DNA from: Chloroflexota bacterium
GTDB taxonomy: Bacteria; Chloroflexota; Anaerolineae; Anaerolineales; Villigracilaceae
Assembly: GCA_023459215.1 (NCBI GenBank)
Contig: JAEWVF010000074.1
Location: 27,044 to 91,043, forward strand
Length of the DNA stretch: 64,000 nt
Direction: 5' to 3'
Positions within the stretch are counted from its first letter, which is position 1, and every line of letters begins with the position of its first letter. Positions 46,616-55,113 of the stretch are shown here, in pieces. The notes beneath the pieces were generated by a model, which saw only the letters and a list, made by a program, of their open reading frames with translations, searched no databases and was not told where the DNA came from. The translations under genes were made by a program, and so were the position numbers.

Positions 46616-48298
46616 TTACTCGGCAGCAGCAGGCTCGTTCATCAAGCCCCACAGGTAACCATAGTACTCAAAGACGCCGGTGTTACCCTTGTGCAGGGGC
46701 GAGGAGGCATCCAGGCCCATGGTGAAGGTGGTGACCACGTCGTTGGCATCGAAGCTGGTGCCATCGTGGAATTTGACGCCCTGGCGCAGCTTGCAGGTCC
46801 AAACGGTCAGGTCTTCGTTCGGGGTGCAGGATTCGGCCAGCATCGGGACAACAGCAGTGCCGTTGACTTCGTAGCCATAGAGAGCTTCCATGACCTGGTC
46901 GCAAGCGCGCAGCGATTCACCATCGGTTTCATCGGCGCAGAACAGGCTGATCGGCTCGGCATTCTGCATGAAGACGAACACATCGCGGCCACCGGGGTCG
47001 GACACGGCAAACTGCTCATTGGTCAGCGGGCTGGCCTGCGGGACAGTGACATCAGCGCGATAGGCCGTGCCGGAACCACCGTGAGCGACCACAACCATCG
47101 GAACGAGTTCACGAATGGCATTGTTGGCGGCCACATAGTAGGATTCGGCTTCCTTGGCGTCAGCAATCTGGGCGCCCTTCTCCAGGTTTTCATAGATTTC
47201 GGGGAAAGGAGTGCCAAACTGCGGGTTGGCCGAACCAAAGTGGTAATCGAGGAAGTTGGTGATATGAGGATAGTCCGCGCCCCAACCGAGGAAGTACAGG
47301 CCATCCAACTGGCCAGCGCTCGAAGCCTCGATGAACGCGCCCGATTCCATCACAACGATTTCAGCATCGATGTTCAGGTTTTCCTTCAACTGCGCCTGGA
47401 CATCCTGGGCAACATTGGGAACCTGGGGCAGGTAACCGCGAACAACATCACGATAGTAAATCTTGGTCGCAAAGCCGTCCGGGAAGCCGGCTTCGGCCAG
47501 CAGTTCACGGCCCTTGGCGGGATCAAACTCATACCACGCATCACCCACACAGCCATTCGGGATGGCGCAGGGGGTAAAGTGCGAGGCCTTTTCAGAGCCA
47601 GCCGGGTAGAAGTTATCAACGATGCGCTGCTGGTCGATGCCATAGGCAATCGCCTGACGAACGCGGACATCGTCCCAGGGCTTGAAGGTATTGGTCATAC
47701 CGATGTAGAAGATGTTCAAGGCCGGGCGCTCAACCAGGGTCAGGTTCGAGTCAGCCGACACAACTTCGAAATCAGTCGGGCCGAGGTTGTCGATACCATC
47801 GACGGTGCCGGCCTGCAATTCGAGCAAGCGTGCGGCGGCTTCAGACTGCCAGCGCAGAACCAGGGTTTCGGCCAGCGGCTTCTCGCCCCAATAGCCATCG
47901 AAGGCTTTGAAGTCGACGCTTTCGCCGCGTTTCCACTCGGAAACCTGGTACGGACCAGTGCCGATCGGTTTTTCGAGGCCTTCGCTGGTGCGGCTTTCCT
48001 CGCCTGCGGTGCGCTCAAGCCATTCTTCGGGGTAAATGGCGAAGGGGCTGAAAGCAATCTTCGACAAGAACGCCGGGTCAGACTGGCACAACGTGAAGGT
48101 AGCGGTATACTGGTCGGTCGCTTCAACCGACTTGATGATGCCGGTCGAATCACAATCGGGGGCTTCGAGCTTCTTGGCTACAAAAGGCCCGCTTTCCTCG
48201 ACCTCGCTGCCAGGGGCGTCTGTTGCGCCGCCGCAGGCCGCCAGCAACATGGTAGCTACCACGAGCAGGGAAAACAAAACAAAGATTTTACTTTTCAC
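46616..48298 (-). CDS. Peptide-type ABC transporter substrate-binding lipoprotein
   Basis: A 560-residue solute-binding protein of the SBP_bac_5 family (peptide, nickel and opine types). Residues 1-20 are a signal peptide with lipobox LLAAC. It reads on into LIxWGADYPHITNFLDYHFGS and DVRVRQAIAYGIDQQRIVDNF, which are family marks. It lies on the outer membrane face and feeds the two permeases encoded next. Ligand cannot be told. The ribosome site AAGGAGGAG is strong. Confidence 0.94.
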   Translation of the reverse strand: MKSKIFVLFSLLVVATMLLAACGGATDAPGSEVEESGPFVAKKLEAPDCDSTGIIKSVEATDQYTATFTLCQSDPAFLSKIAFSPFAIYPEEWLERTAGEESRTSEGLEKPIGTGPYQVSEWKRGESVDFKAFDGYWGEKPLAETLVLRWQSEAAARLLELQAGTVDGIDNLGPTDFEVVSADSNLTLVERPALNIFYIGMTNTFKPWDDVRVRQAIAYGIDQQRIVDNFYPAGSEKASHFTPCAIPNGCVGDAWYEFDPAKGRELLAEAGFPDGFATKIYYRDVVRGYLPQVPNVAQDVQAQLKENLNIDAEIVVMESGAFIEASSAGQLDGLYFLGWGADYPHITNFLDYHFGSANPQFGTPFPEIYENLEKGAQIADAKEAESYYVAANNAIRELVPMVVVAHGGSGTAYRADVTVPQASPLTNEQFAVSDPGGRDVFVFMQNAEPISLFCADETDGESLRACDQVMEALYGYEVNGTAVVPMLAESCTPNEDLTVWTCKLRQGVKFHDGTSFDANDVVTTFTMGLDASSPLHKGNTGVFEYYGYLWGLMNEPAAAE

Positions 48299-48402
48299 GA
48301 TTCTCCTCCTTCAAGAGATAGGTGAATGACGGATGAACCTGAAATTCCTAACAATTGCGCGCTTTCTCAGGTCCATCCAACGGGTGAAAAGCGCGCATCC
48401 AA

Positions 48403-48408
48403 ATTATA
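48403..48408 (-). promoter_or_regulatory. -10 box of the ABC transporter operon
   Basis: TATAAT on the minus strand, about 105 bases before the binding-protein start and 8 bases after the stop of amrS. No good -35 is visible. The leader of about 98 bases shows no known riboswitch. Confidence 0.45.
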
Positions 48409-48415
48409 CAGCAAA

Positions 48416-49525
48416 TCAGGAAAACTTCGACAACCAGGATGCGTTGTGACGCACCTGCCGCGGGTCGCCCGGCCAAATCCCAGGCAGAGGCAAGCCACAA
48501 TGGACGCACGCTCCCTCGCCATCCAGGTGATATTCGCGCACATCGAAATGCCTGCGCCGGATCAAGACCCGGCTGCACCCCGGACAGGCCGTATCTTCGT
48601 ATTCCCCCACCCGGCCGGGCAAATTCCCGGCATAAACATAGCGCAAACCCGCTTCGCGCCCCAGGTCAGCCGCCCGCACCAGGCTTTCCGGCGGCGTAAA
48701 ATCAGCATCGTTCATCTGGTAATCCGGGTGGAAGGCGGTCAAATGCCAGGGGATATCAGCCGAAATCCCGGCCAGGAAACGGGCCGCATCCCATAACTCT
48801 TCGTTGCTGTCGTTCAAACCGGGCACCACCAGGGTCACCACCTCCACCCACAACCCCAAGGCCTTGGCCTGTTCGATAGTCGCCAAAATATGTTTTAATG
48901 ACCCACCCAAGCGACGATAAGTCTCCTGGCGCATCGATTTCAGGTCCACCTTGTAAGCATCCAGGCAGGGTCGCAAAAAAGCCAGGGCTTCAGGGGTGGC
49001 ATTGCCATTGGAGACAAAAGCGCATTTCAGCCCGGACTCTTTGGCCAGGCGGAAGACAGCCATGGCCCACTCGCTGGTGATTAGCGGCTCGTTGTAGGAT
49101 GAAACCAACGCATCCGCCCCGACACGCCGCGCTGTCTGGACAATTTCCTCGGGCGTTATCTGGCGGACAAGGTTCGCCGCCACATCTGCGGACGGGTTGC
49201 GCAGTACCTGCGAGGTCAGCCAGTTCTGACAGTAAGCGCACGTAAAATCGCAGCCAAGCATCCCAAAAGTCAGCGCGACCGAACCGGGCAAAACGTGCCA
49301 GAACGGTTTTTTCTCAATCGGATCGGCCTGCAAAGCAGCCACATAGCCCCACGGGGCGCGCAGCGACTCACCGTCATGAAACCTGACCTGACAAACCCCG
49401 CGCTTGCCGGGCCGGATCACACAGCGATGACCACAGGCCAGACAGCGAACGGTGTTTGCTGCCAGCGGCTCGCATAATTCCGCCGGGCGGGTCATCGAAT
49501 CGAGAAATGCGGCAACATTTTTCAT
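48416..49525 (-). CDS. amrS: AmmeMemoRadiSam system radical SAM protein
   Basis: A 369-residue radical SAM protein of the AmrS group (PflA-like). The cluster cysteines are C92, C96 and C99 in GCDFTCAYCQN. An N-terminal cysteine set (C28, C31, C35, C45) and a C-terminal set (CPGC, CVHCGL) are family features that probably bind metal. The substrate is unknown; in many genomes the gene sits with AMMECR1 and MEMO1 genes, but neither is near here. Start at ATG 49525 fits AAGGA eight bases upstream; ATG 49531 would be too close to it. Confidence 0.9.
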   Translation of the reverse strand: MKNVAAFLDSMTRPAELCEPLAANTVRCLACGHRCVIRPGKRGVCQVRFHDGESLRAPWGYVAALQADPIEKKPFWHVLPGSVALTFGMLGCDFTCAYCQNWLTSQVLRNPSADVAANLVRQITPEEIVQTARRVGADALVSSYNEPLITSEWAMAVFRLAKESGLKCAFVSNGNATPEALAFLRPCLDAYKVDLKSMRQETYRRLGGSLKHILATIEQAKALGLWVEVVTLVVPGLNDSNEELWDAARFLAGISADIPWHLTAFHPDYQMNDADFTPPESLVRAADLGREAGLRYVYAGNLPGRVGEYEDTACPGCSRVLIRRRHFDVREYHLDGEGACVHCGLPLPGIWPGDPRQVRHNASWLSKFS

Positions 49526-49561
49526 AAGCATTCCTTGTAAAGGCGGGAGCATTCCGCTTGA

Positions 49562-49567
49562 TATAAT
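49562..49567 (+). promoter_or_regulatory. -10 box, leaderless-type promoter of mobA
   Basis: TATAAT ends 6 bases before the ATG at 49574 and no ribosome site lies between. Transcription would start at the ATG itself. The 48-base gap to divergent amrS must hold both promoters. Confidence 0.5.
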
Positions 49568-49573
49568 CGCGCC

Positions 49574-50188
49574 ATGCTGACCGTTGTCATCCAGGCCGGT
49601 GGACAATCTTCGCGCATGGGCAGCGACAAAGCCTTGCTGCCTTTCCTCGGCCAGCCGCTCATCAGCCGGGTCATTGCGCGCCTCGCTCCGATTGCGGATG
49701 AACTCATCATCACCACCAACCAACCGGATGCTTACGCCTTTCTCGGCCTGCCGCTGGCGCCAGACAAAATCGCTGGGCGCGGCGCGCTTGGAGGCTTGTA
49801 TACCGCCATCGCCGCGGCCAGCCAGCCACGGGTGGCCGTGGTCGCCTGCGACATGCCCTTCGCCAGCGCAGGACTGCTCAAAGTCCAGGCCGCCGCCCTG
49901 GAGGCCGAATCAGCCGATGTGGTCATCCCAAAAACCCAGGAGGGTTACGAACCGCTCCATGCTGTTTATCGCCGCGCAACCTGCCTGCCTGTCATCGAAA
50001 CCGCCATCCAGGCCGATCAATGGAAGGTGATTTCGTGGTTTGGGCAGGTTCGGGTGCGCGCACTGGCTTTGGATGAACTGCGCCGTTATGACCCGCGCGG
50101 GCTGGCCTTTATCAACGTCAATACGCCCGCCGAACTGACCCAGGCCGAGGAACTGGCCCGCCAGATCGACCGGCAGGCGGCTACTTGA
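49574..50188 (+). CDS. mobA: Molybdenum cofactor guanylyltransferase
   Basis: A 204-residue MobA-type nucleotidyltransferase that adds GMP to molybdopterin. The nucleotide loop is VVIQAGGQSSRMGSDKALL, followed by ITTNQPDAYAFL, GALGGLYTAIAAA and VVACDMPFAS. A C-terminal FINVNTPAELTQAEEL is also typical. It has a leaderless-type promoter. Its last 8 bases overlap the end of the convergent Usp gene. Confidence 0.93.
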   Translation: MLTVVIQAGGQSSRMGSDKALLPFLGQPLISRVIARLAPIADELIITTNQPDAYAFLGLPLAPDKIAGRGALGGLYTAIAAASQPRVAVVACDMPFASAGLLKVQAAALEAESADVVIPKTQEGYEPLHAVYRRATCLPVIETAIQADQWKVISWFGQVRVRALALDELRRYDPRGLAFINVNTPAELTQAEELARQIDRQAAT

Positions 50189-50600
50189 CAATCAACACCG
50201 GGCACTCGGCGTGTTGAACCACCTTCTGGCTCTGGCTGCCGAGCAACAACCCGGCAAACTGGCCCAGGCCGCGTGAACCCATCACAATCAAATCGCAGTG
50301 CCGCGTTTTGGCAACATCCAGGATGGCTTCTGCCGCCGGGCCTTGTAAAGTCTCGCTTTTCACTCCCCCCGGAATCTCCCCCACAATCTCCAGGGTCTTT
50401 TTCAGGTGTTTCTCCGCTTCCTGTATCTGCGCATCCAGGATGATTTGGAAGTTCGGTTCGCCCAGATAAGGCGGAATCGGGTCGTAAGCGGCCACCAGCC
50501 AGAGCGAGGACTTATGACAACGGGCCAGAGCGGCGGCGATGTGAGCGGCGCGGATGGCATGCTCAGACCCATCTACAGCAAGCAAGATGTTCGTAAACAT
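50181..50600 (-). CDS. Universal stress protein UspA family
   Basis: A 139-residue single-domain Usp. It starts NILLAVDGSEHAIRAAHIAA and ends with VMGSRGLGQFAGLLLGSQSQ, the intact GxxGx9GS motif, then VVQHAECPVLIV, so it should bind ATP. The ribosome site AGGAGGCGTC sets ATG 50600; 29 further upstream codons are open but lack one. It is a single gene converging on mobA, overlapping it by 8 bases. Confidence 0.94.
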   Translation of the reverse strand: MFTNILLAVDGSEHAIRAAHIAAALARCHKSSLWLVAAYDPIPPYLGEPNFQIILDAQIQEAEKHLKKTLEIVGEIPGGVKSETLQGPAAEAILDVAKTRHCDLIVMGSRGLGQFAGLLLGSQSQKVVQHAECPVLIVK

Positions 50601-50784
50601 GACGCCTCCTTTCACACAATCCCTGTGAGAACAATCCCGGTTGGGAGCCGCCTGTTCGTCAAGGCTGCGCACACCCAACCATGACATGATCCATTTTCAG
50701 TATACAAAATTTGCGGCCCTGATTCAAATTTCAATCCCACCTTGACCACAACGAGGCTTTGATGTAAAATCTCATCTCGCAAAT

Positions 50785-50858
50785 GCCCTTGTAGCTCAGT
50801 GGATTAGAGCGCTTGCTTGCGGAGCAATAGGTCGCGTGTTCGAGTCGCGCCAAGGGCA
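50785..50858 (+). tRNA. tRNA-Arg (anticodon GCG)
   Basis: A 74-base cloverleaf: acceptor GCCCTTG / CAAGGGC, D-stem GCTC/GAGC, anticodon arm CTTGC-TTGCGGA-GCAAT (one C-T mismatch at its base), T-arm GCGTG-TTCGAGT-CGCGC, discriminator A, no CCA encoded. The anticodon is GCG, reading CGC and CGU. Most bacteria read these with an inosine-modified ACG tRNA, so GCG is unusual. A terminator follows. Confidence 0.93.
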
Positions 50859-50867
50859 CTGACTGAG

Positions 50868-50901
50868 AGCGGTAACGGTACAACATCGTTACCGCTTTTT
50901 G
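50868..50901 (+). terminator. Terminator of the tRNA gene
   Basis: Stem AGCGGTAACG / CGTTACCGCT with a 9-base loop, followed by TTTTTG. It lies 9 bases after the tRNA. Confidence 0.9.
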
Positions 50902-50919
50902 TTTCCCCGCGTTTGGCGG

Positions 50920-50925
50920 TACAAT
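50920..50925 (+). promoter_or_regulatory. -10 box of surE
   Basis: TACAAT lies 16 bases before the ATG at 50942, leaving about 10 bases of leader with the ribosome site GGAG. The -35 is not clear. Confidence 0.4.
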
Positions 50926-50941
50926 GTTTCACGGAGACATT

Positions 50942-51742
50942 ATGCACAAACCACAAATTCTTCTTACCAACGATGACGGCATCCGCTCGCCGGGGTTGTG
51001 GGCTGCCGCCGAAGCGCTTTCGGCGCTGGGATATGTCACAGTGGCCGCGCCGCGCGAACAGTCCTCGGGCACCGGGCGCTCGCTGCCAATCACCTCAGAT
51101 GGGATCATCGCCAGGGAAACCCTGACCATCCACGGTCAGGAATGGCCGGTGTACGCCGTTGGCGGCACCCCGGCCCAGGCCGTCCTGCACGGCATCCTTG
51201 AAATCATGCCGGTCAAGCCCGACCTGGTGGTTTCAGGCATCAACTACGGCGAAAATGTCGCCACCGGAATCACCGTTTCCGGCACGGTTGGCGCGGCGAT
51301 GGAAGCCGCCTCGCATTTCATCCCGGCCCTGGCCGTTTCGCTCGAAACCGACAAAGAACATCACCTTTCCTATTCGAAAGAGGTGGATTTTTCAACCGCC
51401 GCGCATTTCACCGCGCATGTGGCCGCCCGCCTGCTCGAGCGCGGACTGCCGCCCGGCGCAGACCTGCTCAAGCTGGATGTGCCCTCCGATGCAACCCCGG
51501 CCACGCCGCTCGTCTGGACACGCCTTTCGCGTCAGCGTTACTTCCACCCGACCAAACCCGAACGCAGCGATTGGAGCAAGAAAGGCTACGTCGGCTACGA
51601 GGTGCGCTTCGACCTGTCCGGCGAACCGCACGATACCGATGCCTATGTCATGATTGGCAAACGCCAGGTTTCGCTGACCCCGCTCACGCTCGATTTCACC
51701 GCCGCCACAGCGCCCGAGGAACTTGACAAATTCCTGCGTTAG
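50942..51742 (+). CDS. surE: 5'/3'-nucleotidase SurE
   Basis: A 266-residue SurE, a metal-dependent phosphatase acting on nucleoside monophosphates. The metal site is ILLTNDDGIRSPGLWAA, with further conserved VAAPREQSSGTGRS and VVSGINYGENVATGITVSGT, then VGAAMEAA. ATG 50942 has GGAG upstream; an ATG six codons earlier lies in the -10 region. It is followed 8 bases later by the MaoC-type gene, so they form one operon. Confidence 0.96.
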   Translation: MHKPQILLTNDDGIRSPGLWAAAEALSALGYVTVAAPREQSSGTGRSLPITSDGIIARETLTIHGQEWPVYAVGGTPAQAVLHGILEIMPVKPDLVVSGINYGENVATGITVSGTVGAAMEAASHFIPALAVSLETDKEHHLSYSKEVDFSTAAHFTAHVAARLLERGLPPGADLLKLDVPSDATPATPLVWTRLSRQRYFHPTKPERSDWSKKGYVGYEVRFDLSGEPHDTDAYVMIGKRQVSLTPLTLDFTAATAPEELDKFLR

Positions 51743-51750
51743 GAGCTGCC

Positions 51751-52212
51751 ATGCCCGGTAAATTCTACGAAGAACTCGAAGTCGGCCAAAGGTTTCGTCA
51801 CCCGCTGGGACGCACCGTCACCGAAGCGGACAACACCCTGTTCTCGATGCTGACCATGAACACCCAGCCCCTGCACACAAACGAAGACTTCGCCGTTAAA
51901 ACCCAGTTCGGACAGCGCATCGTCAACGGCATCTTCACACTCGGGCTGGTCACCGGGCTGACGGTTTCCGACCTGACCGAAGGCACCATTCTCGCCAACC
52001 TGGGCTATGAGCATGTCCGTCACCCCAACCCGCTCTTTCACGGCGACACTGTCTACGCCGAGAGCGAGGTACTCGAAAAACGCGACTCAGTCTCCCGGCC
52101 CGAGACCGGCATCGTGCGTCTGAAACACTGGGGCCATAAACCGGATGGGACAGTTGTGGTCGAGTTCGAACGCACGGTGATGTTCCTGAAAAAACCGTTA
52201 GCAGAAAAATAA
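51751..52212 (+). CDS. MaoC-like (R)-specific enoyl-CoA hydratase family protein
   Basis: A 153-residue single hotdog-fold protein. It starts FYEELEVGQRFRHPLGRTVT and carries the MaoC motif around NTQPLHTNEDFAVKTQFGQR (Asn/His catalytic region), then IVNGIFTLGLVTGL. Such enzymes hydrate enoyl-CoA esters; the exact substrate is unknown. It lies 8 bases after surE with an AGGAG site and precedes a terminator. Confidence 0.92.
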   Translation: MPGKFYEELEVGQRFRHPLGRTVTEADNTLFSMLTMNTQPLHTNEDFAVKTQFGQRIVNGIFTLGLVTGLTVSDLTEGTILANLGYEHVRHPNPLFHGDTVYAESEVLEKRDSVSRPETGIVRLKHWGHKPDGTVVVEFERTVMFLKKPLAEK

Positions 52213-52217
52213 AAAGC

Positions 52218-52247
52218 GCCGCCAGCATCAAACTGGCGGCACTTTTT
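52218..52247 (+). terminator. Terminator after the MaoC gene
   Basis: Stem GCCGCCAG / CTGGCGGC with a 7-base loop and a tail ACTTTTT; an A tract upstream makes it usable on both strands. Confidence 0.87.
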
Positions 52248-52257
52248 ATGGATAATG

Positions 52258-52713
52258 CTAGACCTGCGGAGCCGGGCTATCAGGCGTCCCAAGGTAGCCC
52301 GTTCCAGCGCCGGCGAGACCCGCCAAAACCGCCCCCACCATGCCAAAGCAAACGCCGGTAGCCATGCCGGAAACATAGAAAATAACAAGCTGCGATGGGT
52401 CCGCTGACATCGACGGCACTTCCCCAAAGGGAAGCTGCGTGCCCGTGGTCTGGATCAGGGCCAGGGCGCCAACAGCGCCAATCACCTGTCCGACCAAGAC
52501 AATTGCGCCAGACACTGCGCCCGAGAACGCGCCGACTTTTGCCCCTTCCGATTTGCTGGCCGGTTTTTCCTGTTGGGCGGCAAAAAAGCCAGCCACAGCC
52601 CCAGCCAATAGCGAGACGGCCGGGCCGCACAAACCAACTGCGCCAGACACGCACACATTTAGAACCAGACCAATGACGCCGACAAGAAGAGCTACTTTAA
52701 GTTTGGGTTGCAT
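52258..52713 (-). CDS. Small four-helix membrane protein, Gly/Ala-rich
   Basis: A 151-residue membrane protein with about four hydrophobic helices rich in Gly and Ala (GLCGPAVSLLAGAVAGFFAA, then FSGAVSGAIVLVGQVIGAVG and FGMVGAVLAGLAGAG). A charged loop, QQEKPASKSEGAK, follows helix 2. The layout resembles DUF-type membrane proteins with a glycine-zipper, but I cannot name a family. GGAGG sets ATG 52713. It stands alone on the minus strand. Confidence 0.78.
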   Translation of the reverse strand: MQPKLKVALLVGVIGLVLNVCVSGAVGLCGPAVSLLAGAVAGFFAAQQEKPASKSEGAKVGAFSGAVSGAIVLVGQVIGAVGALALIQTTGTQLPFGEVPSMSADPSQLVIFYVSGMATGVCFGMVGAVLAGLAGAGTGYLGTPDSPAPQV

Positions 52714-52821
52714 GAGAGCCTCCATAAAAATGATAGAAATGATATTCAATTTACCATATTAGCCAGATTAAACCGGTTTTACTACTGACATTTGTCATGA
52801 ATCCTGTTCAGCGCTCAAACT

Positions 52822-54471
52822 TTACGGCTGCGGAACCGGGTCGTCGGGCGGGACAAAAAACGCCCGCCACAGGCCGGGTTCCGTTTGCGAAACCCCCGAA
52901 AACTCGGTCATGATGTGGATAAACGTCCGGCCCGGCTTGAGCGGGAACTCAGTCTTATCCGGCCAGATGAAATGCAGCGGGCGCAGCAGACCGGTTTGCT
53001 GTTCCCAGGCGCGGTTGGCCGTACTCCAGCGGATCTTGTACATCTGTCCGTCGCGGAAAGCAAAGGCATAGCCCTCCTGCCCAGGGCGAATGTTGATGTC
53101 ATATTGCAGGTGTCTGAAAATGTCATGGGTGGCGTAAATCACGATCACGTTCTCGAAGGCCAACTGCCGACCAGTCAGCGCATCCAGGGCCGGGGTCAGC
53201 TTGCCGCTGCCATCCTGGAAGTCGGTCCAGCGCAGGTAAGCGCCTGAAACCAGGTCGTAATACCACACGCCCTGATTAAGCGGATGGTAGTACACCTGCA
53301 ATTTTTCAGCGAAGAGCCCGCCATCCGGAGCAACTGGGTCAAACAGGTGGCCCGAGTAATTGATCGGACTGTAGCTCAGGTTAGCCTCGGCCAGTTCGCG
53401 CATCTCGGAAACGGTCAGCACCCCATCGTTGACATCATCCGAGTCAGTGCCGTACACCACCCTACAGGCTTCCAATTGCTCAAAGATTCCCTTTCCCGCC
53501 CCGGCGAAGGCCAGGCAGCTAAACGGGAACATCTCGTTGATCGTGGCATACGTCAGCCGCCCGGAACGAATCGGTTGAACGCGGCCCTCATCAACAACAG
53601 GCGGGGCTTTCAGCCTAAGACCGGCATCCCAAGAAATAGATTCGGGCTGGGGGGAGAACAACCCTGTGCGGCCGGTTACCGGGTCAGCGTCGCTGTCACG
53701 GTCGTCATCGCCCAGGTTGGGGGTAACAAACTCAAAATCATCCGTTTTTCTAAAAGAGAGTTGAACTGGCCCCGTTACCTCGGCCAGGATGGCATCGTTG
53801 AACAGGTTAAAGGCAAAGTAGCCGTTACTGTCTGTTGGCACTCGCGTGAGCCAGCCGGTTGCATCGCCCAGTAACACGCAGATTCCACCGACACCGTGTT
53901 CCCAATCATCCTGACGATTATTGCCGTTTTCGTCGAGCCAGACGCGGCCCCCGAACCACTTCGCACGCGGGCGGAAAATATACTCGCGAACGGCGCATCC
54001 GCCACTGACGTTGGGTACCGGGCGCGGGTACTCGCCGTAGAAAACGCCCAAAAAGCGGGTCGTGCCGGTGCCGATGAACAACTCAAAGACCCAATCGGCA
54101 AACCCCGGCCCGGCCTGCGGACGGGCCGTGACCGGGCTGTTGCTGATTGAAATCAACATGGCCGGAATGCCCAGCAGTGACGGATCGGAGACTGCCCGCC
54201 CGGTCAGCGGGTTGACACCCGCCGGGAAGGAGTCGGCATCCGGGCCGAGAATAACCGGGGTCAGGCGATCTTGAACAGCAGGGGTAAAGGTGGGGAGTGG
54301 AGTTGCAGTTGGTGGTCCGCTGGCAGTGACTGTTGCCCACAGGTCAGGATCGTCGGTAGCGGTCGTGGCGAGGGTCTGTGTGGCAGTCGGTACTGCTTCT
54401 GCGCTAGGTTGCAGAGCGCAAGAGGTCAGCAGGATAAAAACCAGGATTGTAATAAAAGGTATCTTTTTCAT
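52822..54471 (-). CDS. DUF3048 lipoprotein with inserted Sdr-type B domain
   Basis: A 549-residue lipoprotein. Signal peptide with lipobox LTSC (about 16-19), then a Thr/Pro linker. DUF3048 starts with NPLTGRAVSDPSLLGIPAM and GTGTTRFLGVFYGEYP. It is interrupted at about residue 173 by an Sdr B-like domain (GRVWLDENGNNRQDDWEHGV, then TDSNGYFAFNLF and LGDDDRDSDADPVTG), and resumes at RVQPIRSGRLTYA, continuing to FPLKPGRTF. The paralogue at 15.7 kb lacks this insert. Sdr B domains bind calcium and stiffen surface proteins. ATG 54471 fits the signal peptide; an ATG at 54525, directly after the HIT gene stop, would add 18 residues. Confidence 0.85.
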   Translation of the reverse strand: MKKIPFITILVFILLTSCALQPSAEAVPTATQTLATTATDDPDLWATVTASGPPTATPLPTFTPAVQDRLTPVILGPDADSFPAGVNPLTGRAVSDPSLLGIPAMLISISNSPVTARPQAGPGFADWVFELFIGTGTTRFLGVFYGEYPRPVPNVSGGCAVREYIFRPRAKWFGGRVWLDENGNNRQDDWEHGVGGICVLLGDATGWLTRVPTDSNGYFAFNLFNDAILAEVTGPVQLSFRKTDDFEFVTPNLGDDDRDSDADPVTGRTGLFSPQPESISWDAGLRLKAPPVVDEGRVQPIRSGRLTYATINEMFPFSCLAFAGAGKGIFEQLEACRVVYGTDSDDVNDGVLTVSEMRELAEANLSYSPINYSGHLFDPVAPDGGLFAEKLQVYYHPLNQGVWYYDLVSGAYLRWTDFQDGSGKLTPALDALTGRQLAFENVIVIYATHDIFRHLQYDINIRPGQEGYAFAFRDGQMYKIRWSTANRAWEQQTGLLRPLHFIWPDKTEFPLKPGRTFIHIMTEFSGVSQTEPGLWRAFFVPPDDPVPQP

Positions 54472-54527
54472 AGCGCTTCTGAACACGAATTTGACAACTT
54501 GTACGAATTTTTCTTGATAGCTCATGT

Positions 54528-55016
54528 CTAAAAACCGTTCCCCCAGCCTTCTTTAATCCGCCGGTAGCTATCTTCCAGCGCCTCGGGCAGTACACGCACC
54601 CCGCCGACAGTGGACATGAAATTGGTATCGCCGCCCCAGCGTGGCACGATGTGAATGTGGATGTGTCCCGGCACGCCCGCGCCCGCCGCCGAACCCATGT
54701 TGATGCCAATGTTGAATCCCTGCGGCGTGTACACGGCGCGCAAAACCGTCGTTGCCCGTGAAACCAACTCCATCATCTCTGCCCGGGTAGGCGGATCGAG
54801 CAGGTCAAGCGCATCGGCGTGCTGGCAGGGCACCACCATGACATGCCCGCTGGTGTAAGGAAATTTGTTCAAAATCAGGAAAGCCCGCGTTCCGCGCGCC
54901 ACAATCAGGTTTTCGGCGCTATCGGGTTTCGCCATCGCATTGCAAAAGACACAGCCCTCTTCCGGCTCAGATTTGTTGATGTATTTCATGCGCCAGGCAG
55001 CCCAGAGATGTTTCAT
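54528..55016 (-). CDS. HIT family hydrolase
   Basis: A 162-residue HIT-domain protein. The histidine triad is in GHIHIHIVPRWGGD, and the N-terminal part has CVFCNAMAK with paired cysteines as in the Ap4A-phosphorylase-like group. These enzymes act on nucleotide phosphoesters such as diadenosine polyphosphates. It precedes the DUF3048 gene on the same strand, 56 bases away (2 bases if the longer start is used). Confidence 0.93.
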   Translation of the reverse strand: MKHLWAAWRMKYINKSEPEEGCVFCNAMAKPDSAENLIVARGTRAFLILNKFPYTSGHVMVVPCQHADALDLLDPPTRAEMMELVSRATTVLRAVYTPQGFNIGINMGSAAGAGVPGHIHIHIVPRWGGDTNFMSTVGGVRVLPEALEDSYRRIKEGWGNGF

Positions 55017-55113
55017 GGTTCATCCTTTTTGCGTGATGGAATAGAATCATTTTACTCCAAACCCGCCCCAGAATCATTTGACACAGGCCCCAAGGCGGGG
55101 TATCCTCGCGACG

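Noticed and set aside
46328..48325. 665-codon plus-strand open frame
   Set aside because: Antisense to the binding-protein gene and permease start; the translation has no recognisable domain.
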